Source of the DNA: Centroberyx gerrardi
Taxonomy: Eukaryota; Chordata; Actinopteri; Beryciformes; Berycidae
Direction: 5' to 3'
Assembly (NCBI RefSeq): GCF_048128805.1
Contig: NC_135999.1
Location: 14,602,190 to 14,666,189 of the forward strand
Length of the DNA stretch: 64,000 nucleotides
Below are positions 39,501 through 51,100 of this stretch, piece by piece. How positions within the stretch are numbered: the stretch's first letter is position 1; each line of letters starts with the position of its first letter. The notes beneath the pieces are model-generated. The model was not told where the DNA came from and did not search any database. It worked only from the letters and a program-made list of their open reading frames with translations. Position numbers and translations under genes: made by a program.

Positions 39501-42500
39501 AGGAATGTGTGTGTACATGCTCAACAAAATTATTTTGTTAATCTTCCAAACCTCTGTATGTGATTCTGGCAGTGGCCCATGTGTTGGCTAGACTATGTGC
39601 CAACTTACTGGAGTGATATTTAGAAAGAATTGCCTTTTTTTTCCCCCACACACTCTCTTCCATGTCTACAAAAGGCATCTCTTTAGAGGATTATGAAACT
39701 GATTAAATCTGGTCTAACCACTTTTATTGTGGAGTGCCTGTAGAAGAATGAATGTACAAGTTACAATGCAGCCACCAGTATGTCTTTGAAAGTCAGTGAT
39801 TGACAAAAACTGTAGTAATTATTACCCACTAGCTGTAGAGGCAAACATGCACTACTTTGACGTAAAGCCGTGCACCTGAATTTGCATCTATTTTGCCTTA
39901 AAGATTACTCTGGAGAGAAAAAAAACACAGGCTCACAATTGTCTCCACCCAGGTAAATATTTGAGACAGATGAGCCTGACGGGCATTTTGGCATCTGCTG
40001 AGCTAACTTAAAAACAAAAATCCACCTGGAGAGTTTGCTTTGTTTCATAGCTTCTCTAAAGTTAAAGTACGCAATAACAGACCACCTATTCATATCAAAA
40101 ACACTGTCTCTGGTCTCACAATATGATCTGATTGGCGAATTACATGATACGAGTGTGGTGCTGCAGCATGGTTCAATCTCTTGCCTTTGATAATGTCTCT
40201 GAACTTAACAGATATGCCATATCCTCTCTCTCTCCACCCCCTCCTTCCATCCCCTACGCAAACACGACTGTCTTTTTATCAGCTGGTGAGGTACGATGCA
40301 AACGAGCTGTAGAGGAAGTAGCAGGAGATGGAGATAGGATAAACCCACACTAAACACACTCTTATCGCCAACAGTGGTCTATTGTCCTTTGGGAATAGGA
40401 CTAGAGCCAGGTGGAGTGATCTCACCAGTCCACATTGTGTACATACAATGCAGTAATTTAGTGTGAAAAAAACTGTAGAGTGAAAAATCGACGATACCCC
40501 TTACTCAAAATTTGGCAAACTGTTGGTTATAATGTTAGAAAATAAATTTAAAAAAAAAAACATGGAGACTGCGGTTTTGTGATCTTCTTCTGCGGTGTTC
40601 TACAATGTTATCCAAGGTAACACCTTACTCCCTGGGTGGTGTTTGGCAGCCACACCACACACAGATCAATACATACACACACACAAACACACACAGACAC
40701 AGAGAGGCATACATAGACACATGCACACACAGGTCAAGGATCACATCTCACTTTGCCAATATCAATGGCAGGAAGCCGGACACCGAACCTGCAGTTGAGT
40801 CCTCTCTATTCTGCTATTGTGGCTTTTCATCTGTCCCTGTCTACAGTAAAACCCATCCCACGCCTTATCTCTCCAGTGTAGAATGAGCTAGAACCTGTAT
40901 TCCCCCTTCTCTAAAGAGAGTTGCAGCACATATTAAGCCGGCCACATGTCTTTGATCTCAACAATGTGGCATATGGGCTCTTGTGTCCTCTGGTTGGCCT
41001 CTGTTGGCCTTCATCTACTTTTAAGGGCTCAGTATTTGGAGCGGTGTATTTTATCATAGCATGAGTAAATTAATGTTTTCCCTGCAGGGTGTTTGGCACT
41101 CCTCCTGTGCTTGATGACCTTCTATTATACCAGTCAGTCGCTCCCTTCATTCCACACCTCCTCCTCCTCCTCCTCCTCTTCCCTCCCAGGTAAAGTAGGC
41201 TAGTGTGTGTGTTTGGACATGTTAATGAGTCTCCTCCCGTGATCACTGAGCAACATGGTAGGAACAGCCTGTGGCTAAAACCAGTATGGGTTGAACACAC
41301 CAGCCAACACCCTTAGCCTTCGCCTGCGCTTTAATATCCACAGAATGCAGTGCTGCAGCACTATATCTGCTTACATAATCACAGTCTTATCTGATAAGCT
41401 AGTTGTAGCCTCTGCAGTAATTACTCAGCACCTGTTGGGCCTGTGCTGCTTTGGTTTTGTTTTAGGAAGAGCCCATCATGGGCTTTAATAATGTTTAATT
41501 ATTCACTCTGCTGTTTCGCAAGTTATTTTTGAAGTGAAAAAATTGGCCAATTAGCAATGAAAATGACAATAGTTAAGCATAATTTAACATTTTAATTTTT
41601 CTGTAGGAATATATATAGTTTACCTCCCTATCAGTTCTATTAGTCTTTACACATAACATAGCTATGACCTGATTTACCCAGTAACAGGTCATTTTTTTCA
41701 GGTCACGGTCATGTCCATTTAAAATTTGGTTGGCTCCAGATTTGAAGTCATTCCCCAGAGGTCTCTGACCGTGAATTCAATCTCAGCCTGCCTCCCCTGA
41801 AGATGGATGGTCCAACAAAGTGGCCACTGCCCCCCTGGCTAAAGGGAATGCAGACGTAGATAAGAATATGGATGGCTTTCTGCCTCCCACTATGTTGTTG
41901 ATTGGGTGAGGATGGTGAGGACTATAAATAGCCATGCCAGGCGCTATCTGGCCCTTCAATGGCCTCACCTGTAGCTCTAAATATTTCAACAGCTGCTATC
42001 ACTTTAATGGCCCTGTCTGTCACTGGGTTGCCATGGTGACCACCTGGCCACTGTAAATTTCCCCTCTGTGAGTGCCACCTTTAGAAGAGAGGAGTAGCCC
42101 ATTAGTAAGGCTGGATCAGGACAAATGGTATCTCAGAGGACAGTCGTTTTTCTCTCGACTACTGGAGGTAATGATCTAGCATCTATCAAGCACATAGCCC
42201 TAGACAAAAGGCAACATGAGAAAGGGACAGGGTCTAGCTTGTATCCAAATGCCTGTGTTTTTGCATAGTTAATGTTAAGAGCTACTTAAAATACTTAAAC
42301 TTGATTATTGTCACTGTAAGATGTTTTGTAAGACCTTTTGGTTCATAAATGTCAAATCCCTGGCCTTGAGTTTTAAAACGTGTTCAGCAAGAAAGATGAT
42401 GTAATGTATGCTGCGTTTGCGCTCTACTGCAAGTTGCAGCAGCCAAGTGACTTGAGGTGTGGCTGGCTTTTGAGCTATTTGTCCGGACCACGCCTTAAGG

Positions 42501-45500
42501 GGTGAAACCTCCTGGGACGTCGAAAACCTCACAATGCCAGAAACCAGATCAGAAAAAGATGACAAAACCTCCATAGGAAAGCATTTCCTTTTTATTTTTT
42601 TTACTCCGTTTGCTCCTGTCAGGGGTTTCATGTGCTCTTTCGATGCTTCTGAAGCTACTTTGCCTCTCTCTACACACACCAGTTGAACAATGAGGACAAT
42701 AAGGTGGTGCAACATGATAGCCAAGCCCATTTTGTCTTGTGTTCTCATCATGTTTACCTTGGGAGTGGGGAGTGAGCAGAAAAGAGCGTCTTGCTCTTTA
42801 TGTAACACCACCACCCAGGAAAAACCTTCTAAGTGATGCTGCATTAATAGAATGGAGAGCTTCCAACTTCTTGCCATATCTGTGTAGTAATAATAATAAA
42901 TAATAACTTAAGCCGGTACTTACACTTTGCAGTTGGAAACGCAGGAAAGATTTGACATGTTTCAGCAAAAACGGTATTGTTTGGAACAACTCGAGGCTCT
43001 CGTCTAATTCCTTGTACACAATGATGAGCCAAACACTTTTGCTGTAATCTGGAGGAGATGAGCTTAGCTGCCGGAGCCTCTAGATGCTGCCAGAGCCGTT
43101 CTTAGCCCAGCACATAGCAAGGGAAAAGAAACCATGCTACAATTTGTGTCACGGTGCATGCTTCACTTGTGCACAAGACTTGGAGCCTTAATTTGTTTTT
43201 TTGTCAGACTTTCTGTTCTGTTATGTCATTGTGCCTGAGTGGTGTTGTCATATCAGTGTGTGTGTTACTGTACGTTACGCTCTGCTTCCTGTCAATCACC
43301 TGACAGCCACAGGAAGAGATGGCTCAGCCAGGAAATAATCCCTCAAAGCCATGTGGCCTTACAAACTTTATTGTCACATCCATGTGTTTTTATTTAGGGC
43401 ATCTTTGTTGTTTGTTTTGTTTGTTATTCATCCTATTTCCTATCCTATTCATCTCTTCTTCTGGATAGCGATAGCATTTTTGCATGAAATGTAGTTATGA
43501 GTGAGTTAGCTGTCACTGTTGAGAGAGGACACTGAGCTTGCAGGCACTTGCAGCTTGCAAGCATGGCACAATATCAAAGAACACCTGGGCTGTGTTATTT
43601 GACTGATAGACAGCACTCAAAAGGGGCAGGACAAAGAAAAAATCTGCTTCTTTTGCTGTACAAAATTACATCCGAGCCCACTGGTCCATAGATCCAACAG
43701 AACATGGCAACAGTGAACATGTTTGACCTGTAATGGCAGCGCCTTCCCTGGGCCAATCAGTGTAATTTAAAAAATGAAACACAGTGATGAGGTGAATAAT
43801 TTCTCCACGTTTCTTCAACATCTGCTCACTGGTGTCTGAGATGCCATGCCTGGTAAGAAGGAAACTGATCCAACTGTCACACAAGAGAAAAAATCTAGAA
43901 AAAAACAATACAGTGATAAAGATTCATTAGGGTTGGTATGTGTGTGTATGTTTGTGTGTGTGTTTCTTAAAAATATGGCCTTGGGAAATCGCATGAAGCA
44001 TCACCTCTTGTCCAGGGAAGAAAGGGTGCAGTTGACTGCATCTTTCCACAGAAATGTCCATGTCCTTGATACTTGTTTCTCTGGCTTCTGGCCTGTGGAG
44101 ACATGGAAGCAACAAATTTGTGCAATTACCAAATTGCCATAATTGGATAATTGGAAATTGCCAAGCTGAGGAGAATCCAGCAAGGTTTACTTAGTGAAGA
44201 GACTGGTATGCAGGCAGTTTCAGACTGTAAACAGACAAGACCCTTACTCGTGTAGACACATATACACACACAGTACTGCATACCCACAAGACAATTTGAG
44301 CACCAGCCCATAGAGAAACACACAAAAGATGTATTTTTAATAACCTGCTATATTCTGGCTTATAATCATCTTTCTATAAAAAGGGCTGCCCTATTTCTGG
44401 CTCTACTGTATTTAGGGTTATTTTGAGCAAGTAGAGCATCTCCTCTTTTGGCTCTTCACCATCCTCAGTGTGTCTTCTGGGCTACTGTCGGCTCTCCCTG
44501 CATCTGACAACAGTATGTGAATGAGAGCAGGATCTGGGTCATGACTTTCTTAATAAGCCTTTGCTAGCTTAGTTGGCCAAGCACATTTCATTCTGTAAAA
44601 ACACGCGTCGTTCTTGTTGTGCTGGGTGGAAACTTGCATATTTCGCACCCTTATTTCCCCGGACTGTATCACAGGCTTATTATAAGGCTCTGGTGCTTAG
44701 TCTCAGTTGTGGTGTCTGTGTTGCTAAATCCAAAAGCAAATTTAGAATTAGCCAAATAACTGAACATGTCATGTGTTTAGATTATTAACACTGTACAAGG
44801 TGACTGTGTGACTTTATGTCCATATTCTTTTTAATTAAATTGCTCCTAGAGAGGATAACTGGACCAGTTATGTGCTGGTGCAGAGGAACTTAATATTCCT
44901 TGTATATTTGTGAGTGGAAGGCAGTTGTTGCCAGTGTATTGTTGTCTGAGTGGGGCTAATCACTGCTTGCATCAGGCTAATCTAGCAGTCTGTTGTTCTG
45001 CTACAATCAGACACACAGCCGCTCCAGTTGGCTTCAGAGATCTGTGTGATCACTGGGCTAAAGGCCTAGATTGAAGTGGGAATTAAATCTAAGACAGGGG
45101 TACAGGCAACTGAAATCCCTCCCAGCCAGAACAAGAGTATCTGTAATATTAGTATCCTATAGGCGGCTGACCTGTGCTATATTGTACTGGTGCAAACACA
45201 ACTGCGGTGAAGGGGCGGCGGGGGTGGGTCGACCTCCCTGTAGCTGCAGTGTCCCAGGTTCAGTAACGCAGTGTAAAAACACACTGCCGACTCCTTTGAG
45301 ACGGGCTGTTTTGGATTTCCGGGGGAGTGAAGGAGCAAAACTGAGGTGATGGCAAGATTTATGTGAGGACTAACTGCAGGATCGGTTCAGGGAAACGCTC
45401 AAAAACAGCCTGAACAACGACATGAGGGCTTGATGACTCCTCTTAGCAATGTCGCCCACACATGCACACAGCTCTCTCTCTCTCTCTCTCTCTCCACTAC

Positions 45501-47852
45501 ATCACACTACACTACATCACACTATTATAAAAGGAAACCCACATTTTTTAAAAATTGTTATTGGCAAATACACCAGCAGTACTGCACACACAGCATGTGA
45601 GGTACAGTACATACTTAGCGGTATAAATTAAATGTCGAGAGTTATACTACTGTGTCACATGACGTGATTCCCTTGGTGGCTCAGTACTGGTGTTGGAGCG
45701 GGGGAATCATATAGTGTTGGGGGAATGTGTTGGGCCTCTCATAGCTGCGAAGGGACACCAATTATATCACAACACTAATTGGAGGGGACAATGGTGTTAT
45801 TCTTCCACGAAGGATGATGACGATAGAGAGAGGATGTCGATGTTGTATTCCCTCAGAAATATTGCAGTTAGATCAGTCTTTATTTTTGTATGGATGTGAA
45901 CATTGTAGCTGTCATTTTCCTTCCATCCCCTCCTTTTCTGTTGACTCTCCCTTAGCCTTTTCCTCTCTCTCTCCCTCCCCCTCCCTTCTGCTGCCCGTCT
46001 CTCCTCCCCCCTCGCTGTAACCTCCTCTCTCCATCCAAGTGGCGTTCTAAGCTCCTTACTCACGTCCAGTTACTTCCTCCCATACCTCACCGCTCACACA
46101 CTTGACATTCAGCTCCACAGTGTCAGCTGCTCTCTCTGCTCTCGAGACATCTTCCATCTCCTTTTCTGTGACAAACGGGACAAAGAATGAGGTCTGCGTC
46201 CGTCCGCTTAGCCGTTCAGCAGTTTTAAAGGCTTCAGGCAGCACATAATGCTTCATTCAGCGTAGGTAAGAATTCCAATCTGACACACTTTCCCTTTACA
46301 TTCCTCCTAAAAAAAAAATCCAACCAGCCGGCACTCTCTTCTAACTGAAAGCAGATGTGAGCGGTGTAGAGCTTGACTTGGAGTTTGACTGCGTGCCTGT
46401 TAAGCCCAAGCTCTGTGGTTGGTTGTGAAGTTTCATGTGTTATTGGGGCAGAGTTCATTCAAAAAGCAGGGGCGCGCCGTGATTGGTCAAGAGGCGGTTT
46501 TAGGGGCAGGAACCAGGAGCTCTAATTTGATATTGTGGTGTGCAGCTGCTGCGTGTGTTACAGTTGATCCCCCGTGGTGACACAGCCCATATCCTCCTGT
46601 ATTGCGTAGTGTGTGTGTGTGAGTGATGAATATTGTCCTAACTTTGTTTTCATGTTTTGAGACAGAATTGGACTCGTTAAAGGAACTAACTCACTGGTGT
46701 CTTTGTTTGGCTACATTGCGGGTTGCTATGAAGTTTGTTTTGTTTGATATATTCTCTATTGTTGGACGGGGAGGAATACATCAAGGTCAAGTCTGTTTAT
46801 GGATAGGATCTCTGGAACATGACTGTGATTTTCCAGGGGTTTGCACTTCGCATGCAGGCGTTTGACCAATGACATCATTTTGCGTTGGAATGATAGTTAT
46901 CACGACCATTCACTGTCTGCAAGCACAGGAAACCCAGGGAGATAAGGCGAATCTAAATATCCTTCTTCCTGAAGCGCTGGCCTACACCTGGCCAGTGACG
47001 GGGGAATTATGTGTGACATGTTTTAGTAGAGTATTCTATACAGCCTAGATGTTTTTTTTTTTTCCAGTTCCACAGCAATTCACATTTGCCTGTTTGGCAA
47101 GCTCTACACTCCTTCCGTTCCCAATGTTGTCAAAGAAATCCTCTGTAGTGTTTTAACAGTCACAATCTCTCCAGTAATGGACTCTCCAAGGACAACAACA
47201 AATGGTCCCGTTTCTATTTCTACCCCAAGTCTGTCACTGTATTCTGCGACAGTTCACAGTCACAGTTCACTTCTGGGGAAAAAGTAGGCACCTTCCAAAT
47301 TTCCACGGTGCCTTGTGTGTGAGTGTTTAACAAGTAAACTTTAGTGCTGGAACAGATCTGCAAAGCTGCCCTTGGCTATTTCCAACTAAAATAATCATTA
47401 TTTATTTTTCATGCAGACAAGCAATGTGAGCAATGCAGACCTCACTGACATGAAATGTTGTTAAATATTTTCTCAGGATATTTTCTCCAGTCAGCGTAGC
47501 TTACATGCCGTTCCTATCTGATCTACGAGACTAGCAAATCTTCATGTTTTTCCCCTATCTCGCCACATTCAGCCGGAATAGTTCACACCCAGTTGCCGTT
47601 CACCTTCTGATGTCAAAAAATGCTTCTGTAATGAAAGTGATGTCAGGGGCGTGAGGTATTCCAAAAGCAATTTGACAACTCAGTCCAAAGTCCAGAGTGT
47701 GGCAGGCAACTCTCGGAGCTGAGGACTAGCTAGCGTGTGTGTATGTGTGTGTGTGCCACAAGAAATGTGTCCCTCTCTCTCCTCTACTGAGTCATCTGAC
47801 TGTGCCTGTTATTGTTCTCCTTCCTGCATGCCTGTCATAGCTGCTGTCTAGC

Positions 47853-47891
<39 letters not shown>

Positions 47892-48021
47892 GGACACAGA
47901 GAGAGAGAGTATGCAATTACCATATATCATAGCATCATATCCTGCTATTTTGTATATGCTGAAGCAATAACATTTTGTGATAAATGATAATGTCTGCTTG
48001 TGTCTTTTCCTGCCTCCTCAG
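36542..48021 (+). other. fhip1a: fhip1a 5' intron (11.5 kb), no coding exon recognised
   Basis: No exon of fhip1a or another gene was recognised. In mammals PRSS48 lies between SH3D19 and FHIP1A, but no trypsin-type signatures (TAAHC, GDSGGPL) were seen. It contains (GT)n at about 39413-39437, CA-rich sequence at 40672-40732, a (CCT)n stretch at about 41156-41180, a (GA)n tract at 47860-47910, an unexplained 188-codon minus ORF at 42311-42877, and a CpG-rich stretch at about 46460-46600 with GGCGCGCC and ATTGGTCA that may be an alternative promoter. Confidence 0.6.
36723..36741 (+). repeat. Poly-G run (19 G), potential G-quadruplex
   Basis: Nineteen consecutive G follow GAGGAGAGGAGGGGA-type sequence in the fhip1a 5' intron. 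It is a likely G4 and a site prone to sequencing length error. Confidence 0.85.
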
Positions 48022-48132
48022 ATCCCCATGTGATTATTCCTCCTCCTCCTCCGCACCCAGTGAGCAGTGAGGACTCTCCTCCCTCTCCCGCCTGTGACAT
48101 GGTTTAGCCCACGTATGACCTGGTCACCATGA
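48022..48132 (+). promoter_or_regulatory. fhip1a: fhip1a leader with three mini-uORFs
   Basis: The exon carrying the fhip1a start opens after the acceptor CCTCCTCAG (48021). Before the main ATG it holds ATG TGA at 48028-48033 (a start-stop element), ATG GTT TAG at 48099-48107, and a five-codon uORF at 48115-48132 whose TGA overlaps the main ATG as ATGA. This layout could throttle initiation or support termination-reinitiation. Whether all three are in the mature leader depends on the acceptor being used. Confidence 0.55.
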
Positions 48133-51100
48133 TGGCCTCCATGGTTGCCAACGGAAACCGAGATGGGCAGTCTCTGGTCTTGAAAGGGGTGGACCCAGAG
48201 ACCTGCATGATTGTGTTCAAGAACCACTGGGCTCAGGTAAACTGAAACTGCCAGAACTCCAAATATCCGCAACAAATCTTGGATACTGCTCTCCAAATCT
48301 CAACTGAACTGTTCTTTAACACTTTTACACTAACCCCACATAAACACACGCAAAGACTGTGTAGGACGTTCTTATCAAGACCCAAATTTTGCTAAACTTC
48401 TACCTCAAACCCTGGGAACATTCAGAAACTGACTCGGGCTGTTCACTCTATGACTGTCCCAGCGCTAAGCTCCAGTGCGGTCGCGGATAGTGGAATCTTG
48501 GCTATGTGGAGCTGACTGTTTCAGACTCTTGGCTCTTTCCTCCAACATGTGTCCCCTGTTCACCCCTGTGGGGCCTGGCAGGCAGCTGGGCCGACTCCCT
48601 CCCACAGTTGGATGAATAACCTTAATGTACAGTGACATAGAGCCGGATATTTAGGGTAAAAAAAAAGTGTACAGGCAACTCACAACTGCGTTATACTTCT
48701 AGATCAGGGGTTGTGGTGGTTTGGCCAGGAGTCGCCTTTTTCTACACTGTGTTGAAATGTGCATGTGTTAACTTCAATATAAGCCCCCGTTGAACTGACA
48801 GTAACTGTTTCTTTTCTGGGGAATTATCAGTGCAGTTGTTTGGAACGTTTTTCCATTTCAGTTTTTTGTGTGATTTAAATTGGTTGTGGAAGCGTGTTCG
48901 GAGCCAGCAGAGTTGTATCAAGTTCCCCGGTTTCTTGAGAAGGAAAGAGGATTGATTCTACAACACTAGTTTGTTTTATATGTTTTTATGGTTAAAGTTA
49001 TTGTAGCAAGGTGCACATTGTTTGTTTGGTGTTTACATTAAAATGTTTGTAGGTTTTCATAATTATGTTGATGTACTCCATTGTAAGTGAGCTTATTCTT
49101 TTAAGATTTAATGTCTTGTAAGGTAAGATAAGAAAAGATAAGATAAGATAGTCTTTATTGGTCTCAGAGAAATTTGTCTTGGACAAATAAGAGTTGCTGT
49201 TACTCTCATGCTGCACATAGAGACAGACTGGCAGGCACAGGCAGACAGACAGACCCATAGACAACACAAAAAGAAAACAAAAAAAACACTACTTTTTACA
49301 ACTAGTAGCTACTTGTAGTAGCAAGTGAAGTTAGCAGGCCAGACATTAGTTATCTAGCCCAGTCACAGGCTAAGCACTGAATATGATGTAGGGTCACCAG
49401 GGGAGAAGGCTAACCTTGCCCTGTCATAGGACTGTGGAGGGTTTTGTAGTTTATTTCTGTATTTAATTTCTGTCTCTTCTGCTCAGACGTTTATCCCATA
49501 TATAAATCAAACTGACCCCAAAACCATGCTATTTTTTAAATCGCACACACCTGACAACGTGTACGTAATCTTTCACTTGTCTACTTTAAATAAAGGTGAA
49601 GAAAGCACAAATACGCTGTTCAAATAAACTTGAAAGTCCCTCTTGAAACTCATCTGTGCCCAAAAAATCACTGGGAGGCAGCAGGCAATACGGCCACAAA
49701 AATGTTTGAATGTTGTCTAAAACATTTCCTTTAGACACAATTACAAAGACATAACGTCAGCCTGAAGAAGAAATGTTTTAATTATTCATGATGGGCAACC
49801 ATGATTGGCTTGTATGCAGGATAACTATGTTTGAACCCAGTTCAGATAATTTCAGTTTGGAACATATCTAGGACAGGTATGGACATGTGTGATCAGAAGG
49901 AGAGAATGACAAGTACATGTAAGCTCTGCTATCTGCTATAGTGCACAGATACTTTTGGCTTTTGGCAATATTTTTTTCTTTTTACCTCTACTTCTAGCTG
50001 TTATCCCTTTGTTTTGCTTTAACCATAACAACAAATTAAATAAAAACCAGTGTACATAAAATCAATGTGGCAAGCTTAACTATTCAAGTCAAGTTTTATT
50101 TAACTGGCACTCTGCTAGTTTTCACTTGTTTTCCTAGAAGTTGGGATGCACATTGTTGTAATCCAAAATACAGGGAGCTGACTGGTCCCATCTACTGACT
50201 GTAAACAGATCAAATTGAGAATCCCCTGTTCTAGATTAAAGCTCCTTTGCTTCAGGCAAATTGGCAGCGCAATTTTACTCTTACAGAGTTTTATTTCCAC
50301 GCTTAGTTAATCAGTAGCTTGATAAGAACACTCTTGACTTTGGTTTCAGCTCGGAAAACCTTGAAATCTGAGCAACATGTTCACTGGCCTGCCCCCTATT
50401 ACAAGCTCTCCCTGTTTCATTTGAAGATTAGCTTTATATTCATTTGCCGTCTAATGGCTTATCTCCTCCTCTCCAGGCGTCACAGAGCTCATTGTGTTTT
50501 TGTTGTGACATGCAAAGTGAGCTGGTTGTTGCTGGGGCTGCCAAGAACCTTTAACTGTAGATAATGTATTCTGGGCAGTTTGTTCCTTGTCACTGTGGCT
50601 CTGCACAAATACTGTTTCATGTTATACATTATTAATGCTACTTGACACCTAACAAATCTGTCAAGTTGATGAGCGTAGTCCTGTTTGGCGACCTGGACCA
50701 ATCTGTTATATCAAGACATTACCCATCAGCGGAGGAATATATTGACTGATGTATTCACTTCAGCGTGACATCACCGCTCTTCCCTCACATCTACCATTTG
50801 GCCACCCTCCCATCCCTCACTCCCGCTGTTGTGTCGACACCCATCGTTCACCTGGGTGCTCTCGTTTCTGTCAGCCGTGCCCAGTTCTCTGTGGACGGCC
50901 GATTGTCATGGCAGCAGCGGCAGGCTGGGGACACTGGGATCATTGTTGTGACTCTGGTTTCTACACGAGGGAGGGACTGGCTACACAAAGGGCCGTTTCA
51001 CACTGCGCTGACCAGACTGAGTTTATCTGTACTCTGCTGGCCTATTTACACACCATTTTAGTTGATAGTGAACTGTGGGATAAAGGGATGATTTTACGTG

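Noticed and set aside
46460..46600. Second promoter or first exon for fhip1a
   Set aside because: GGCGCGCC and ATTGGTCA motifs are suggestive, but no good donor follows; kept only as a remark in the intron entry.
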